A stretch of 64,000 nucleotides of DNA from Undaria pinnatifida (taxonomy: Eukaryota; Sar; Phaeophyceae; Laminariales; Alariaceae), in contig JABAKD010000015.1 in assembly GCA_012845835.1 (NCBI GenBank), positions 6,787,974 through 6,851,973 of the forward strand. The letters are read 5' to 3'. Numbering within the stretch: the first letter of the stretch is position 1; every line of letters starts with the position of its first letter. The notes beneath the pieces were generated by a model. It did no database searches and had not been told where the DNA came from. It was given only the letters and a program-made list of their open reading frames with translations. The translations under genes and the position numbers were made by a program. Below are positions 43,160 to 54,369 of the stretch, piece after piece.

Positions 43160-43905
43160 TAGTTGTGTGTTTTCACGTTCAATCGGTTCTTTCTTACCTT
43201 ATCAGCAATGTCATCAGCAGAACGCCCAGCGTTCATCCCGCTGCTTCATCCTAGTGGCCACAGACTACTTGTGAAACAGAGAAACCGAAAACAAATAATC
43301 GCACATGAACGGAGGAAAAGCAAACGAAATGTCCGTTTACCGGGTACGAATAATACAGGCAATCTACAACACAGAGAAGAAACTGCGCATGTTCAGCAGT
43401 ATAGTAAAACAAAATAAAATAAAACAAGTCTCCTGGAATGGGACATGAACTGACAAATGGAGAAAGACGCAATGAGACAACACGAAACGAGTGAACCCTC
43501 TCTCTCGTGGGTGTTCTCGCACGTGCCGCGTAGCAGGCTTTGGACGACTGTGGTGCATGGTGATGCATCGCTATCGACAGAAGGCAGGAACGGAGAGGCA
43601 GATAGAGAGCGAAATCACCTTCTCATACTCGCATACCAGAGCGGAAGCACGAGCAGTATTGTTTCCTGGCGCTGCTACTTACACGAGCCTGCAGGCCAAC
43701 AACACGGTCTGCCACCTCCTTCTCATTCATGTCGACAGCGGCGTCCGATTTCAGTGTTGCCGCTGTCGCCCCCTCAAGGAAAAATGAAAGCAAAAAGCAA
43801 AAACAAGATGAACGACCGCCAAAGAAAACGCAAAACTCTCTCGAAGCCGAATTCGAATTCGGGGACAGCATATAGATGTCACAGGTTCCATATGTTTGAG
43901 TCACA
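43160..43905 (-). mobile_element. E2 dispersed element, reverse copy
   Basis: Matches 28690-29130 reversed over its length and additionally contains an R3-like end (43163-43290). Shared peptides on the minus strand include TLKSDAAVDMNEKEVADR. Confidence 0.7.
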
Positions 43906-43984
43906 TCGGTGCCTTGCTACACGATTTGCCAGTTATTTTCTGCTTTCGTCGACAGCGGTATTCAGTACGACTGCCCCCCCCCCT

Positions 43985-44868
43985 TCTATTCTCCCTCTCA
44001 CCCTTCTTGGCGTCCTCGTCCACACGCCGTAACCAGCTATTTTCCTCCTCGGCCCTGTGCCACCTCGCCGTGAAACCATCCGCCGCTTTGATGATCTCAC
44101 GTTGCCCCTTGCTAGCCTGTTTAGCCGCGGTGGGTCATAGCGCTGTATCTACCCAAAACAGGTTTCCGTCGATCCCTCGTTGGCTCTAAACACCGCTATG
44201 TCGTCTACCAGGCATCGGGCTCATGTCTTTCCTGGCCGACCCGGTCTAGGTTCTCCCCACCGGCCGTCGTCCCGAACATCACCCGCCGGGTTCGTTGCTT
44301 AGGTTTTACCCACGGTACGGCCCCCGCGAAAAGAAGACGCCGTTTGTGGATAGTCGTCTCAATGCTCTTGCATTGTGCCTTTTTGAGGGTTTTGGCGTCC
44401 GACATGCTGTGGTCGGTGCGTTGTCGGCGATGGAAGCCAATGATCCGAAGGAGGAGCTTGCGGTGCGCGCAGTGGAGCACAGCGATGTTCTCCACGCGGA
44501 GAGTCCACTTCACACCCACAAAGCAGCGTTTCCCATAAGGTCGGACTTTTTAGCACGCCCACCTTCAGCGTGGACGATGCGATCTCCATATCGTACAGCT
44601 CCAGCTTGAACCGATCGAAGCACGCCCATGCGCGTCGGACGCGTCGTTTGTTCTCTTGGCATAGTGTCGGTGGTCCCGTTGACAAGGCCGCCCAGGTACA
44701 ACAACTGCACTCTCTATTTATATCTCTGGCCTGCTGCTTCGATGATGAGTGGCAAGGTAAGGGTGTCTGTTTCGATTTCCTCAGCAGCATGGTTTCCGTC
44801 TTCTTCTCCGACACCGTGAGACCCGCTGCTTCGAAGACGTTTACCACGACCGTAATCATATATAACAA
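43985..44868 (-). pseudogene. LINE reverse transcriptase fragment, second copy
   Basis: 5'-truncated just after the YADD position. It starts near VVVNVFEAAGLTVSEKKTET, then RRVRRAWACFDRFKLELYDM, ETLLCGCE, a frameshift, LLLRIIGFHRRQRTDHSMSD, RRLLFAGAV and RRVMFGT. An in-frame stop and further degraded C-terminal sequence follow to about 43985. It belongs to the same broad family as the copy at 30.7-31.7 kb but is clearly diverged from it. Inactive. Confidence 0.82.
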
Positions 44869-44899
44869 AAAAATGCTAGTGAGATGTGCGGTCGTTATA

Positions 44900-46780
44900 G
44901 TAGCGTGAGCGTGACATGAGCGCGATAATTCATGCTATTATTCGCGCGTGACCGGGAACTTGTATTGGAATCCACCGCCAAGAGCCCCCCCCCTCCGTAG
45001 TCTTCATGCTTGTTAAAAGCCCGCGTCGCTTCGTGTGGCTGATCCAGTAACCGTCACTTGTTTTCGCCTATTTCTCCCTGTGGAATCCCAGAACTTCTAA
45101 CGGCCCTTGTGATGTGGGTTCAATACCTGTTATTGTTCCTCGTACAGCGGTAGTACTATTAACATTATGACGGTACATGACGGAACACGATCGTAAGGGA
45201 GGGGAGTGAGAACCGTCAAATGGGCACACGCGTGCTCTTTCGTCGCCTCGGCTGCTTGCTGTACTCCTCCTCCTGTGGAAGTACTCATGGTACTTGCCTC
45301 TTATATGCCAGGTATCTGTACGAAGAGAAAGAAGAGCAGTTTGAAAGTTTTCGTTGTAACTTTTCCGAAGACAATTTCCTAAACTTCTCTCACATCATCT
45401 GCTGAAACTTTTCTTTCCTCCGTGACTCACGACTTTGAGGAACATCTGTACGCGTTGTCTGATTCAGGATTATTATGTACGCGAGAAAATAAAAAGCGGC
45501 GAGCACCTGGTGTGTGCGAGTATGATAGGCGTTTTTCGCTCAACGCAGCGGCAGCAGTGAGACGAGAGACGAGAGCTTCCCACGTACAATACTGCTATTG
45601 TACTGTCGGACGATGAAGTACGATATCCTGCTGCAGTCTTTATCTGCTGTCTGCATCATACCATAACATACTGTTGTAGTAAATATCATAACATACTGTT
45701 TGTTGTATCAATAGTAAAATACACCAATCCGGGAGTTGCGGACCGTTGCAGCTGGTTTTAGAAGAGTACTGTACCTGGTTCGTTATTGAGTATGTCCCCG
45801 GAAAATGAAATGTGTATCATACCTGGTATCATACGCTTCGCTTTCGACAGCAGCAGGTTTTCACCTTTTTTTTTCCAACTTGTCCCCACAAAGGGAAGTC
45901 AGTCCTTTTTATTTTTTATTTTATTACGCTTCAACTTCCGGGCTGACTGGCTGACTTGGGGCTAGCTGCTGGTGGCCTGACTGTTGGCTGCTGCTTCCAC
46001 CGCCACCATCGTTGCCGCCGCCGCCGTCGCCGTGGGCGCGCGCGTCTTGCTTTGACTATTTCTTCTTTTTGCTGCCCCCACCCCAGCCTTGACTTTGCGG
46101 CTGCTGCTGCCTGCCGCTGCTTCGTACGGAGCATTGAAAGTCGATTTTTTTTTGTCTGTGCGTTGTCTTCCTGTCGTTTTGTCGCTGGTGATTTTGTTTG
46201 TTTTGTCTTTAGGTTTTCTGAAATATAGTACGGCGGCTGACGTAAACATGTACACCCAACTAACTAAAGCTTTTTTATCCGGTGTCTCAGAGTTTTGTTT
46301 TTCCCACGCTGACCCCGTCGTTGAAGTATTACGCTTTCCACCGCTGGTATAACGAACCACGTCGTTGTGTTAGCCGTGGATTATTGATGCACCTGGTGCC
46401 AAATATTCACATATTCCTCCCTACGTTGGAGTATCTACCCGTGCAGTATTATTTAGCTATCTAATTTCTTGCATTATTTACCTATCTAATTTCTTGTGAA
46501 CTAATGTAGGACAGCTTTATTATGATAGTATACACTTTGTGCAAGTACCCGCGGGCGCGAGGGCCGGGGCTGCGGGCTGTGGCAAAATGGGTCCGAAAAA
46601 GCTACCTTTGTTTTGGTTAGCTTATAACTTGGAAATAGGGCAGAGTTGTCGTAAGTTTTTTCAGATACGTCAGCTGTGAGTTCGACCAGTTGAGCGATCA
46701 ATACTACTTGAAGTATATGCAAAGTGTTGTTGCATTGTTGTTTTCAGTAACATACATTGGTTAGTAAATAACTCCTGTGC
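44900..46780. other. Unassigned region
   Basis: A minus frame 45962-46360 is rich in Lys, Thr and Ala and a plus frame overlaps it; neither is supported. An R1 start fragment lies near 46668-46700. Confidence 0.4.
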
Positions 46781-46799
46781 ACCGGTAGTTCTGGGTTCC

Positions 46800-47090
46800 T
46801 AGAGCTCGACGTAGAGGTCCACAGGTACGACACTTGCAGCAGTCAGTGTGTCGCACGACATGTTGTAGACATTTCATACCCGTAGTACTTGGGTGCCATG
46901 CGTGTACGGTAGGTGGCCCTGTATAATGCGGGTTATGTAGTGCGGGTGTCCGATATTGTGCTGGTGAAATCGTTCGGCACAATATAGACCCCTCTATAGT
47001 GGCCGGTTTATATATAGTGCGGGTGCCTGGTATAGTGCGGGTAAATTTTCGTGACACATACCCGCACTATACAGGGCCCCCTACTGCAGC
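46800..47090. repeat. Cluster of short inverted TATAGTGCGGGT motifs
   Basis: GTATAGTGCGGG or its variants occur four times, with the reverse CCCGCACTATACAGGG at 47060. Likely a small secondary-structure-prone repeat. Confidence 0.45.
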
Positions 47091-47148
47091 TGTATATGTA
47101 TATTTGTATTCTATTAATAGTACCGTAACGGTCGGCCATTAGTATACC

Positions 47149-47460
47149 GGTCGCCCCGGTGGCGTATCAGGTTATCCTCGAGCCTGGTATAGGTCAGTTT
47201 CGTGAGTTCGAGCCCCGCCGAGTGCATACTCGTATAAATTCGTTGGGACTTTTTCTTGTGCACAAATTGACTTGCGGAAAGCGCGAGAGCGTGAGTCAGC
47301 AACATTCGATGAACAATCGACGAGCAGTGGGATTGCTGAACCCTATGCGCGATAAAAATTGAAGGCAAGAACCGGGGAGGAGAAGGGATGACACCTGGGA
47401 CCACGGCTTGTCCAGAAGCTGGAAAGTGAAAGTGTGCTAAAAAAAAAAAAAAAAAAAAAA
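47149..47460 (+). mobile_element. tRNA-derived SINE, family 1, copy 2
   Basis: Same ends as copy 1 and nearly identical to it through the whole body; ends in an A tail of more than 20. Confidence 0.88.
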
Positions 47461-47524
47461 TACCTGGTACCTGGTACACAGTTAATGTGAGACAACAACT
47501 ACAACAACAACGCAGCAGCAGCGG

Positions 47525-47632
47525 CCCAAGATGTCAGGAGACGGTCAGTCAAGGAGAGCCGTCCAGCGGTCAAGGGTGTCATACCGATCATTCAACACTA
47601 AAATCTAGTAGTTTGGCGTCAGTCAAGGTAAA
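47525..47632 (+). repeat. Dispersed repeat shared with 51192-51292
   Basis: CAGGAGACGGTCAGTCAAGG, CGTCCAGCGGTCAAGGGTGT, CACTAAAATCTAG, TTTGGCGTCAGTCAAGG. The pair is about 85 percent alike. Confidence 0.75.
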
Positions 47633-47849
47633 TTATTGTATATTTGCCGTCGGTCAAGCGGTCAAAGTGCCATCTCGTGACATCTTTGGCAGCAGCAACG
47701 AGCAGAACGAGGTAGTCGTGCCAGTTTGTGAAAAATCAGTTTGGGACGTGCATGTGTGTCCTACAAGTGTCGTCGTGTCTCAAGCCTCGAGTGTGCTTAC
47801 TATTCTCTGTACCAATAGTAGGGTATGTACGAAGTCGTAGGTGCGGGGG

Positions 47850-49072
47850 TCAATACCAAGAGCAACCGACTACCCGGGTATGTTATCCGATATCTCATAC
47901 CCTGGTACTTCGTATTAGGTACCTTGGAGACGGGTGTGATGGTACTGGGGTGCCGTTCCATTGGTAATATGCGTGGCATGCTGGTACCCGTGCGCCCGAA
48001 ACATATTCGCCACCGAACACCCTTTCGAAACTGTTTGCATTTGAGCCCAACAGCAGTATCATAGTGATGCAATGGCCTTCCCCTCTCCTACTATCATAGT
48101 ATCTGCCCGCGTTGGTTCGCGTGGCTGATGCCGTGGAAGAAATGCCATTTTCGCTGGTTTTATCCCTCGAAAGTAACCAAACCTGTTGTTATGTGTAAGC
48201 TTGTTTTTGGAAACACATTCTCAACGTGTACCGCATTGCACGCGCAATCCAAGTAGCACGACACACGCAGCTTGCAACTACGGGCTCAACTTCACGGATA
48301 ACGTGTCTGTTCGCTCATCACTGAGGGTTTATTTCGAAAACTGGTTCGATGGTGCTGCAGCAGTAATGGTGCACTCCTGGTATGGTGTCTGCTGGGCGGG
48401 TGCCTTGCAGCTCCTTCGCGTTGTAGTTCGCAAGTAGTTCGGAACGTGCGCTGAATCTATGATCCGCCAACAGCCAACAGCCTGAGCAGGGCTGCTTGCT
48501 TTGGCGGATTCTGTGCTTCTAGTCGTCATCGGTTGTGTTTGGGCACCTTTCCCTTCGAAGTTTCCAGTTCCCCATTTATGTTCCATTCTCCACGACCACT
48601 TCGCACACCTGCACCGTACAGCGGCAGTACGGTACCTGCATTAAGGGTGAAGGTCGCTTGAAATTCGTGAAGCCCGCTCACAGCTCAAAGGGGTCCCTAT
48701 TTCTTAGGCATCGGGATAAATTGTCGTAATTATTCAAAGTATCAGATTTCGTAATGTGGAGACGGGTATGGTGTGGTGTTGGGGGGCCGTATCACACCCC
48801 TTGTACATTAGTAATGTGTACCCCGAGAATATACCCCGTTGGTATGTTTGCCACGTTCTACCCTGTTCTGCCCAGGTAAACAGGATATGGATATTTGGTG
48901 CTATGCTAAGGGCTACCCGACTACCCGGGTATGCTATCCAATTTTTCGTATTTCGCACCAAGGTATACATGAACCAGATAATAAGGAGACGGGTACGGTG
49001 TTTCGGTGCGGTAAGATGGTGGTTATGACCAATTGGTAGGTTGTACCCGGGTTACAGTAATACCCGGGTATA
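47850..49072 (+). repeat. Three diverged copies of a GGAGACGGGT repeat
   Basis: Copies at about 47865-48000, 48745-48890 and 48905-49060 share GACTACCCGGGTATG(T/C)TATCC, TTCGTANT, GGAGACGGGT and TGGTAATATG-like parts. 48070-48740 between them holds nothing recognised. Confidence 0.65.
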
Positions 49073-49204
49073 CACTTGTACCCTGACGTGCATACCCTGA
49101 CGAGCACAGCTTTGGAATTGTGCTGTATATTGATACCTTTGTATCCTCGTGTTATTTCCTTTTGTTTTTTTTTTGTACTCCGGTGGAGGGGGAGAATAAA
49201 GGTT

Positions 49205-49618
49205 AAGCTCATCACGCTTCCACGATTTTTTGTACATGTCGTGTGTCTATTCCAACTTAATTGTATGCGCAGTCCCGCGCTAGCTGGCTTATCCTTCAGT
49301 TGCAGTGGTAGCGACAGCGCGACCTGTCCCTACCGGACTTCACCGTTTCTTCCTCCAGCAGCGCAAGCTATAGTTGTGTACGGATGCGTGAGTACGTCGA
49401 CGCGGCTTGATCCCTGGGGATTACCTGCGGTGGAGATAGCTATCGGGAACGTCATCCTTCCGGGTAGTGTGGGACTTGTGCAAGCTTGCCCACTAACAAA
49501 ACGCCCGGCCCTGAGAAAACAGCCTTCCGCCGGACTTGGTCCAGTTACGGTCCACCCTACCCATTCGGGCATTGGTCCTCGGGATATGCTTATTTTGTTG
49601 GTGTCTGTTGAAGGTTAA
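49205..49618 (+). CDS. Hypothetical ORF with a repeated paralogous segment
   Basis: The frame 49076-49618 has protein-like composition in its second half (FSCSGSDSATCPYRTSPFLP then PAAQAIVVYGC and a Val/Ile-rich segment). The DNA at 49205-49370 is homologous to 61730-61915, where the same frame reads SRDSDSASCPYRRPPLLLRQ before a stop. Same-frame conservation suggests ancestral coding or simply a repeated element. No start, splice or family evidence. Confidence 0.3.
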   Translation, partial: KLITLPRFFVHVVCLFQLNCMRSPALAGLSFSCSGSDSATCPYRTSPFLPPAAQAIVVYGCVSTSTRLDPWGLPAVEIAIGNVILPGSVGLVQACPLTKRPALRKQPSAGLGPVTVHPTHSGIGPRDMLILLVSVEG

Positions 49619-49687
49619 AATCAGCTGATTAATAGTGGGACGGTTAGTGAAGGAGTCAACTCGCGGTCGCCCATTTACTATCAAGCC

Positions 49688-49998
49688 GGTCGCCCCGGTG
49701 GCGTATCAGGTTATCCTCGAGCCTGGTATAGGTCAGTTTCGTGAGTACGAATCCCCCCGAGTGCATACTCGTATAAATTCGTGGGGACTTTTTCTTGCGC
49801 ACCAATTGACTTGCGGAAAGCGCGAGAGCGTGAGTTAGCAACACTCGATGAAAAATAGGCGAGCAGTGGGGTTGATGAACCCTATGCGCGATGAAAATTG
49901 AAGGCAAGAACCGGGGGGAGGGGAAGGGACGACACCGGTGACCACGGCTTGTCCAGAAGCTGGAAAGTATAAGTGTGCCAAAAACGAAAACAAAAAAC
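49688..49998 (+). mobile_element. tRNA-derived SINE, family 1, copy 3
   Basis: Full length from GGTCGCCCCGGTGGCGTATC to an A-rich tail; GAGTACGAATCCCCC at the B-box position. Confidence 0.87.
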
Positions 49999-50569
49999 TA
50001 TTTATATGTTCGTAGCGTTTTTGCTCGAAATGGTTAATATCTCCGGCGGGTTACTTCGTCCTACTTTGTCCTCGTAGATAGACTGGGCCTGGTTGTTGCC
50101 GTTATCTCCCCGCCTGTGACCGGCATGCGGTTGATTGTGGCTGCTGTGCGTTAGTTTCCCAGCGGGCCGTTGCGACGAGTTATTGGTTCATCTCCATATG
50201 GCGGGTGTTGGGGGTCGGTGTCGGGTGACCGGCGTTGGTTGCGTACCATTAGTGAATTATAGCTAAATGTGTTTGTGAATCAGAGAGGGAAGGGCTGAGG
50301 CGCCACCAACACGCGCAGCCTCTCACCACCAGTGATATTCAGTGATGACTTGAACTGATGTTGCGATGATGTGACGATTGCTGAGACGGAGAGTATGATC
50401 TATGATGTCTTCCCTGTTTTACATATTTTTCTCGTGGTACGCATACGATGTACTCGTACTATCCACTAGTGTGAAATATTCAGTATGGAATATTTTCTGT
50501 GCTTTACTATAAATACATGCTACATTTACAGCAGAACTCTATAACTCTCTTCGAGAGCATTGGCTTTTT
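49999..50569. other. Unassigned region
   Basis: No open frame of note, nothing recognised. Confidence 0.5.
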
Positions 50570-50659
50570 TTAACCCCTTTAGAGCCCCCGAACCCCTCCC
50601 TATACTAAATCCAAGTAATTTTGTCCCCAGAAACGGGTTTTCAGTTTTAAAGGGGTTAA
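50570..50659 (+). mobile_element. TTAA-flanked MITE, copy 2 (best preserved)
   Basis: 90 bp: TTAA, then CCCCTTTA...TAAAGGGG as perfect 8-bp inverted ends, then TTAA. TTAA duplication with C-rich ends is the mark of piggyBac-type transposition (family knowledge); no transposase is present here. Confidence 0.87.
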
Positions 50660-51191
50660 GTGGCTCTCTGTAAGGCCACTGCTCCGTACTGATTACGGCT
50701 GTACTAATTACTACACAAAGACGGGACGAAGAACATGGCCTGTCTCCGTTTGTTTTTTGTATAAAATGCGGCTACGAACGATTTGTTCATTATTTATATA
50801 GCCGTTTAAGCCTTTCATTCTCACGACTGAAATGCCTTGCTTGGATGTAAGGCAAATGCCATACAAAACGCGTTAGCTTTTCGCACTTCCCTTACAGCCT
50901 TGAGATTACGCCGAACCTCGATTTTTGTGGAGTTGATACGTATAATGGCGTTACGTTGGTGCATTGAGATCCACAAGTAAGGCGCGTAAGGCACGGAATA
51001 GCGTTCGAGGTAGAGTAACCCTCTGGGGAGAACGGAAGCCCCTCTAAGTCGAATTTTGCCCCTCTATGTTGGTATTGGATGCCATCGTCTTGGAACTTTA
51101 CATGGAAGCATCTTACATCAAATATCAATACACACTTCGTCCTTCCCTTACAAAAGTCATTGTGGCAGGCGTTCCCTGTGCTGTCAAATAC
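50660..51191. other. Unassigned region
   Basis: A minus frame 50892-51128 (78 codons, starting MIFDVRCFHVKFQDDGIQYQ) has protein-like composition, but no family or splice evidence. Confidence 0.4.
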
Positions 51192-51292
51192 GTCAGGAGA
51201 CGGTCAAGTCAAGGGAAAACGTCCAGCGATCAAGGGTGTCAAGTCGATCATTTCACACTAAAACCTGGTATTTTGGCGTCAGTCAAGGCATT
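51192..51292 (+). repeat. Dispersed repeat shared with 47525-47632
   Basis: Second copy of the segment ending TTTTGGCGTCAGTCAAGGC. Confidence 0.75.
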
Positions 51293-51339
51293 GCTAGAAA
51301 ATTGCCGTCTTTGCGTGGAGTTGTACAGCAGTATAGCAG

Positions 51340-51668
51340 TAGGTGAATCCCGTCTCTACTACAGCAGTGAATAATGCTGGTTCGAACCCTCCCGAATGCA
51401 TACTCGTGCTAGAATGGTAGGGACTTTTTCTTGCGTAAAAAGTTGGCTGATAATAACAGCGGAAAGCGCGAGGGCGTGAGTTAAAAAAATTCGATGAACA
51501 TCGACCAGCATAGAAACGTGAAAAGTGGGAATGCTGGACCCTATGCGCGACAAAAATGAAGGACGTAACATGGGGGAGAAGGATCGAAACCTGTGGCCAC
51601 GGCTTGTCCAAAAGGGTCGCTGAGGGTAAAATATTTTCTGAGTTGAGCTGGAAAGTGAAGAGTGACGA
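51340..51668 (+). mobile_element. SINE family 2 copy
   Basis: Head GTAGGTGAATCCCGTCTCTA, B-box-like GGTTCGAACCCTCC, GGGACTTTTTCTTGCGTAAA, GGAAAGCGCGAGGGCGTGAG, CCCTATGCGCGACAAAAATG, GGCCACGGCTTGTCC, 3' GAGTTGAGCTGGAAAGTGAA. Confidence 0.82.
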
Positions 51669-52771
51669 TTATAAAACAAATACGGAAGCGTCTTGCCTAT
51701 AATATGTATCGATATGAAGTACATATTGCGTCCCTCTTTTGAAAAGATCGTTAATGATCGCGCCCCCCTCTCTATGAGCGTAAAAATGCGGTCGTGATTG
51801 AACCCCCTCCTGAGCACCGCACACACAGCTGCGCCGTGACTGTTGTTGTATCGTGTGCTGTGGCTCTGCGGCCGCCTTCGAAATTCCGTTGAGTGTGGGT
51901 TTCCATCGTCCTGCGCAACATCCACGGTTTTCTAGAAGCGAAACCAATTGCACCGCTCGTGATCATGTTGCTAGGACCTAGGACGGCACACATACCGTAG
52001 GACCACACGCACACGTACTCACACAGAAACGCTCACACCGTTCGTGGTTTCCCGGAGGAAAGAGCTCGAAGCGCGGCAGCTGTTGTGCCTTGACTACCGC
52101 GAAAGAGCCTCAAGGACGGTGTGATAAGTACACAACAGCAGAACAGCAGAACGAAAATCAAGGAGGGAAATTAGTGTTTTCATGGTCCTGCGCGGCTCGG
52201 CGTCACGGAACGGAACGCAGTCCCTTGAAACAGGTCAGCTTGCGCGACTTTGGACGCCCAGACCACGCGCCACGGAGCTCGGCGGGGACCCAGATGTGCG
52301 TTGGGATTTAAGGGCGGCTCTCTTGCATGCCCTCCAGCCGAAAGCGCGAGAAAAAACCCTCGGCCGCCCACACTGTTTCCAAGGAGTTTGATACCCAAGC
52401 GTCGGTGCAGTTCTTCAGTATCGTATTTTCAGTCGGCTGCTGCACCGAATGCGTTGGGTTTTGGGCAAGTTTTGTTGCAGTTAGTTTGAGTCATCCCACG
52501 CTATTATAGGGGTGCAACATATTCTAAGATTTTTCTGAATTCTCAACATGAGGAGCTCAGTATCTCACCCGCAACATAACTTGGAAGGCGTTCGTTGGCG
52601 CATCCCCGACCAACATTGTTACGCGTCAAGTCCTAAAACGGGTATACTCGTAAAGTTATTATACTAACCGGTAGTTTCACCCTCGAGGAGCTCCACCGCA
52701 CTATAGAGGCCACAAACGCAACTTTGGCACAAAGCGTGCAACTCCTACCGCACTCTAGAGGGATGGCACAG
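51669..52771. other. Unassigned region
   Basis: Overlapping open frames on both strands around 52090-52400 without initiation or splice support. Nothing recognised. Confidence 0.4.
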
Positions 52772-52819
52772 TTAACCCCTTTACGTTGGAACCGCACCCA
52801 CTTTTGGCTTGAAGGGGAC
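52772..52819 (+). mobile_element. Possible TTAA MITE fragment
   Basis: TTAACCCCTTTACGTTGGAA ... TTGAAGGGGAC, the left end plus a truncated right end. Confidence 0.5.
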
Positions 52820-52919
52820 AAACGACGTGTAGTTTTGTGTTGGATCATTTTTGCGTTTCTCCAAAGGTTGAGTTGTCTGTTGCTGTCTTCCTATTATATC
52901 ATGTTCTGTCATGAACTGG

Positions 52920-53225
52920 TTGCCCTGGTGGTCTAGCGGTTAGCCTCGAACGCTGCTAAGTTGCAGTTGGGGGTTCGAATCTCGATGTGGAGATTTTTAT
53001 CTTCTAGAGACACCAACCGCCGAGAGCGCTCTGTAGCGTGGGAAAGCGAGTCGACGAGGGAAGAAAGTGCTGAACTATTCTTCTCGTGATGAAAATGAAG
53101 GCGCGCACCGCAGTGGGGATGTGGGGAGAAAAGCCTGCTTGGTGATCCCGGGTCTAAGTTACGTCTACTAATAGGGAGGGAGGAGAAAGAAAAGTGTGGA
53201 GATGAAGTATGGGATGACAAAAAAA
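52920..53225 (+). mobile_element. SINE with a tRNA-like head
   Basis: TGGTCTAGCGG (52930-52940) fits the pol III A-box consensus at every position and GGTTCGAATC lies 32 bp downstream as a B box. The T-stem pairs poorly, so it is not a functional tRNA. The body has SINE-like CGAGAGCGCTCTGTAGCGTG and GATGAAAATGAAGGCGCG. Confidence 0.7.
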
Positions 53226-53329
53226 GAACAAAAAGCAGAAAAGGTATGGAACATAACTATGATATAAGTACTGCTATCACCCCGCGCGTTCTACGTACCA
53301 GGTATGTATGATACTTGGCATTCATGCGA

Positions 53330-53841
53330 TATGTAGTGTGTGACACACTGTATATATATGCCCATAGAGTGTGTTTTAATTTTTATGATATGTATGCCCA
53401 ACGACATGATGATTCGGTGTGTCCGTTCGACAACCAAGTCGAGTAGTATTCCTGAATTTATTGAGCATGCACAAACGGAATATTCTCCTCTACTACTTGG
53501 AAGGTTGCACAAGCATCATCACGGGCATTAGGTGTGTTGGCTGTTGGGCGTGTCTTTGTGTTGTCCTCCCATTGCACTTTTGACGTTTCTCAGGGGACTC
53601 GCGATAAGGTATAAAAACACAAACGACCACCACATGTGCTTATATATATATATATTTTGTTTTATTTTTATCTTTGTTTTTATTTGTTTTCTTATTTTGT
53701 TTTTGTTTTTTGTTTTTGTTTTTGTTTTTGTTTATTTCGTATTTCTCTCTTCCAATGTATTTCTGTTGCCGACGTATGTATGTTGTGCCTCTCGTACCCA
53801 GTACTAGGGCATGACATTGCGTTGTCGAATGCATTACGATG
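53330..53841. other. Unassigned AT-rich region
   Basis: T-rich low complexity at 53640-53750; no gene. Confidence 0.5.
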
Positions 53842-53972
53842 CATTATCTCTGTGTCGTGGCTTGCGACCACAGAGCTGATCTTTCTAGGGTGAAGAATCA
53901 GTACGGACACTGGGTGTGCTGGATGTCGACGAGTAGAAGAACGGTTTAATGTGAAGAACACACACACACACA
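53842..53972 (+). repeat. R3 repeat, copy A
   Basis: Near-identical to 58893-59023 over about 130 bp (CATTATCTCTGTGTCGTNGC ... AATGTGAAGAACACACACAC). Confidence 0.85.
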
Positions 53973-54239
53973 TATACCTTCAAGTGAGCTATATGCACCC
54001 TTAGCGTTGTATATAAGCAATGCACTGCGATTCATATTAGTATACCGATATACCTGGTACCAGGTCCCAGCCCGACCAAAAGCCTGAGCCCTAGCCTAGC
54101 CCCGGAATCACAGGGCGTGGGTGGGATCAGGGCGTGGATATAAAACAATGCATTTTGAGAGGAGTGCACGGCTTTACATCTCTGGGGGTGTGCACGTACA
54201 CATATATTTTTCATCAAAAATGTATCAGGTCCGGCAGGG

Positions 54240-54310
54240 GAGCACACAAAAATGGATGTTAACGACATTTTTTGGGAGCACACAAAAATGAATGTTAACG
54301 ACATTTTTTG
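54240..54310 (+). repeat. Direct duplication of 34 bp
   Basis: GAGCACACAAAAATG(G/A)ATG then TTAACGACATTTTTTG occurs twice in tandem with one difference. Confidence 0.9.
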
Positions 54311-54369
54311 TCAAGGAGCCAGATATGTGGGGGGGGGGGGGGGGGAGGGGGGTTGCTGAGAAATCAAGT

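Noticed and set aside
52920-52994. tRNA gene
   Set aside because: A and B boxes are good but the T-stem and acceptor stem do not pair; it continues into a SINE body.
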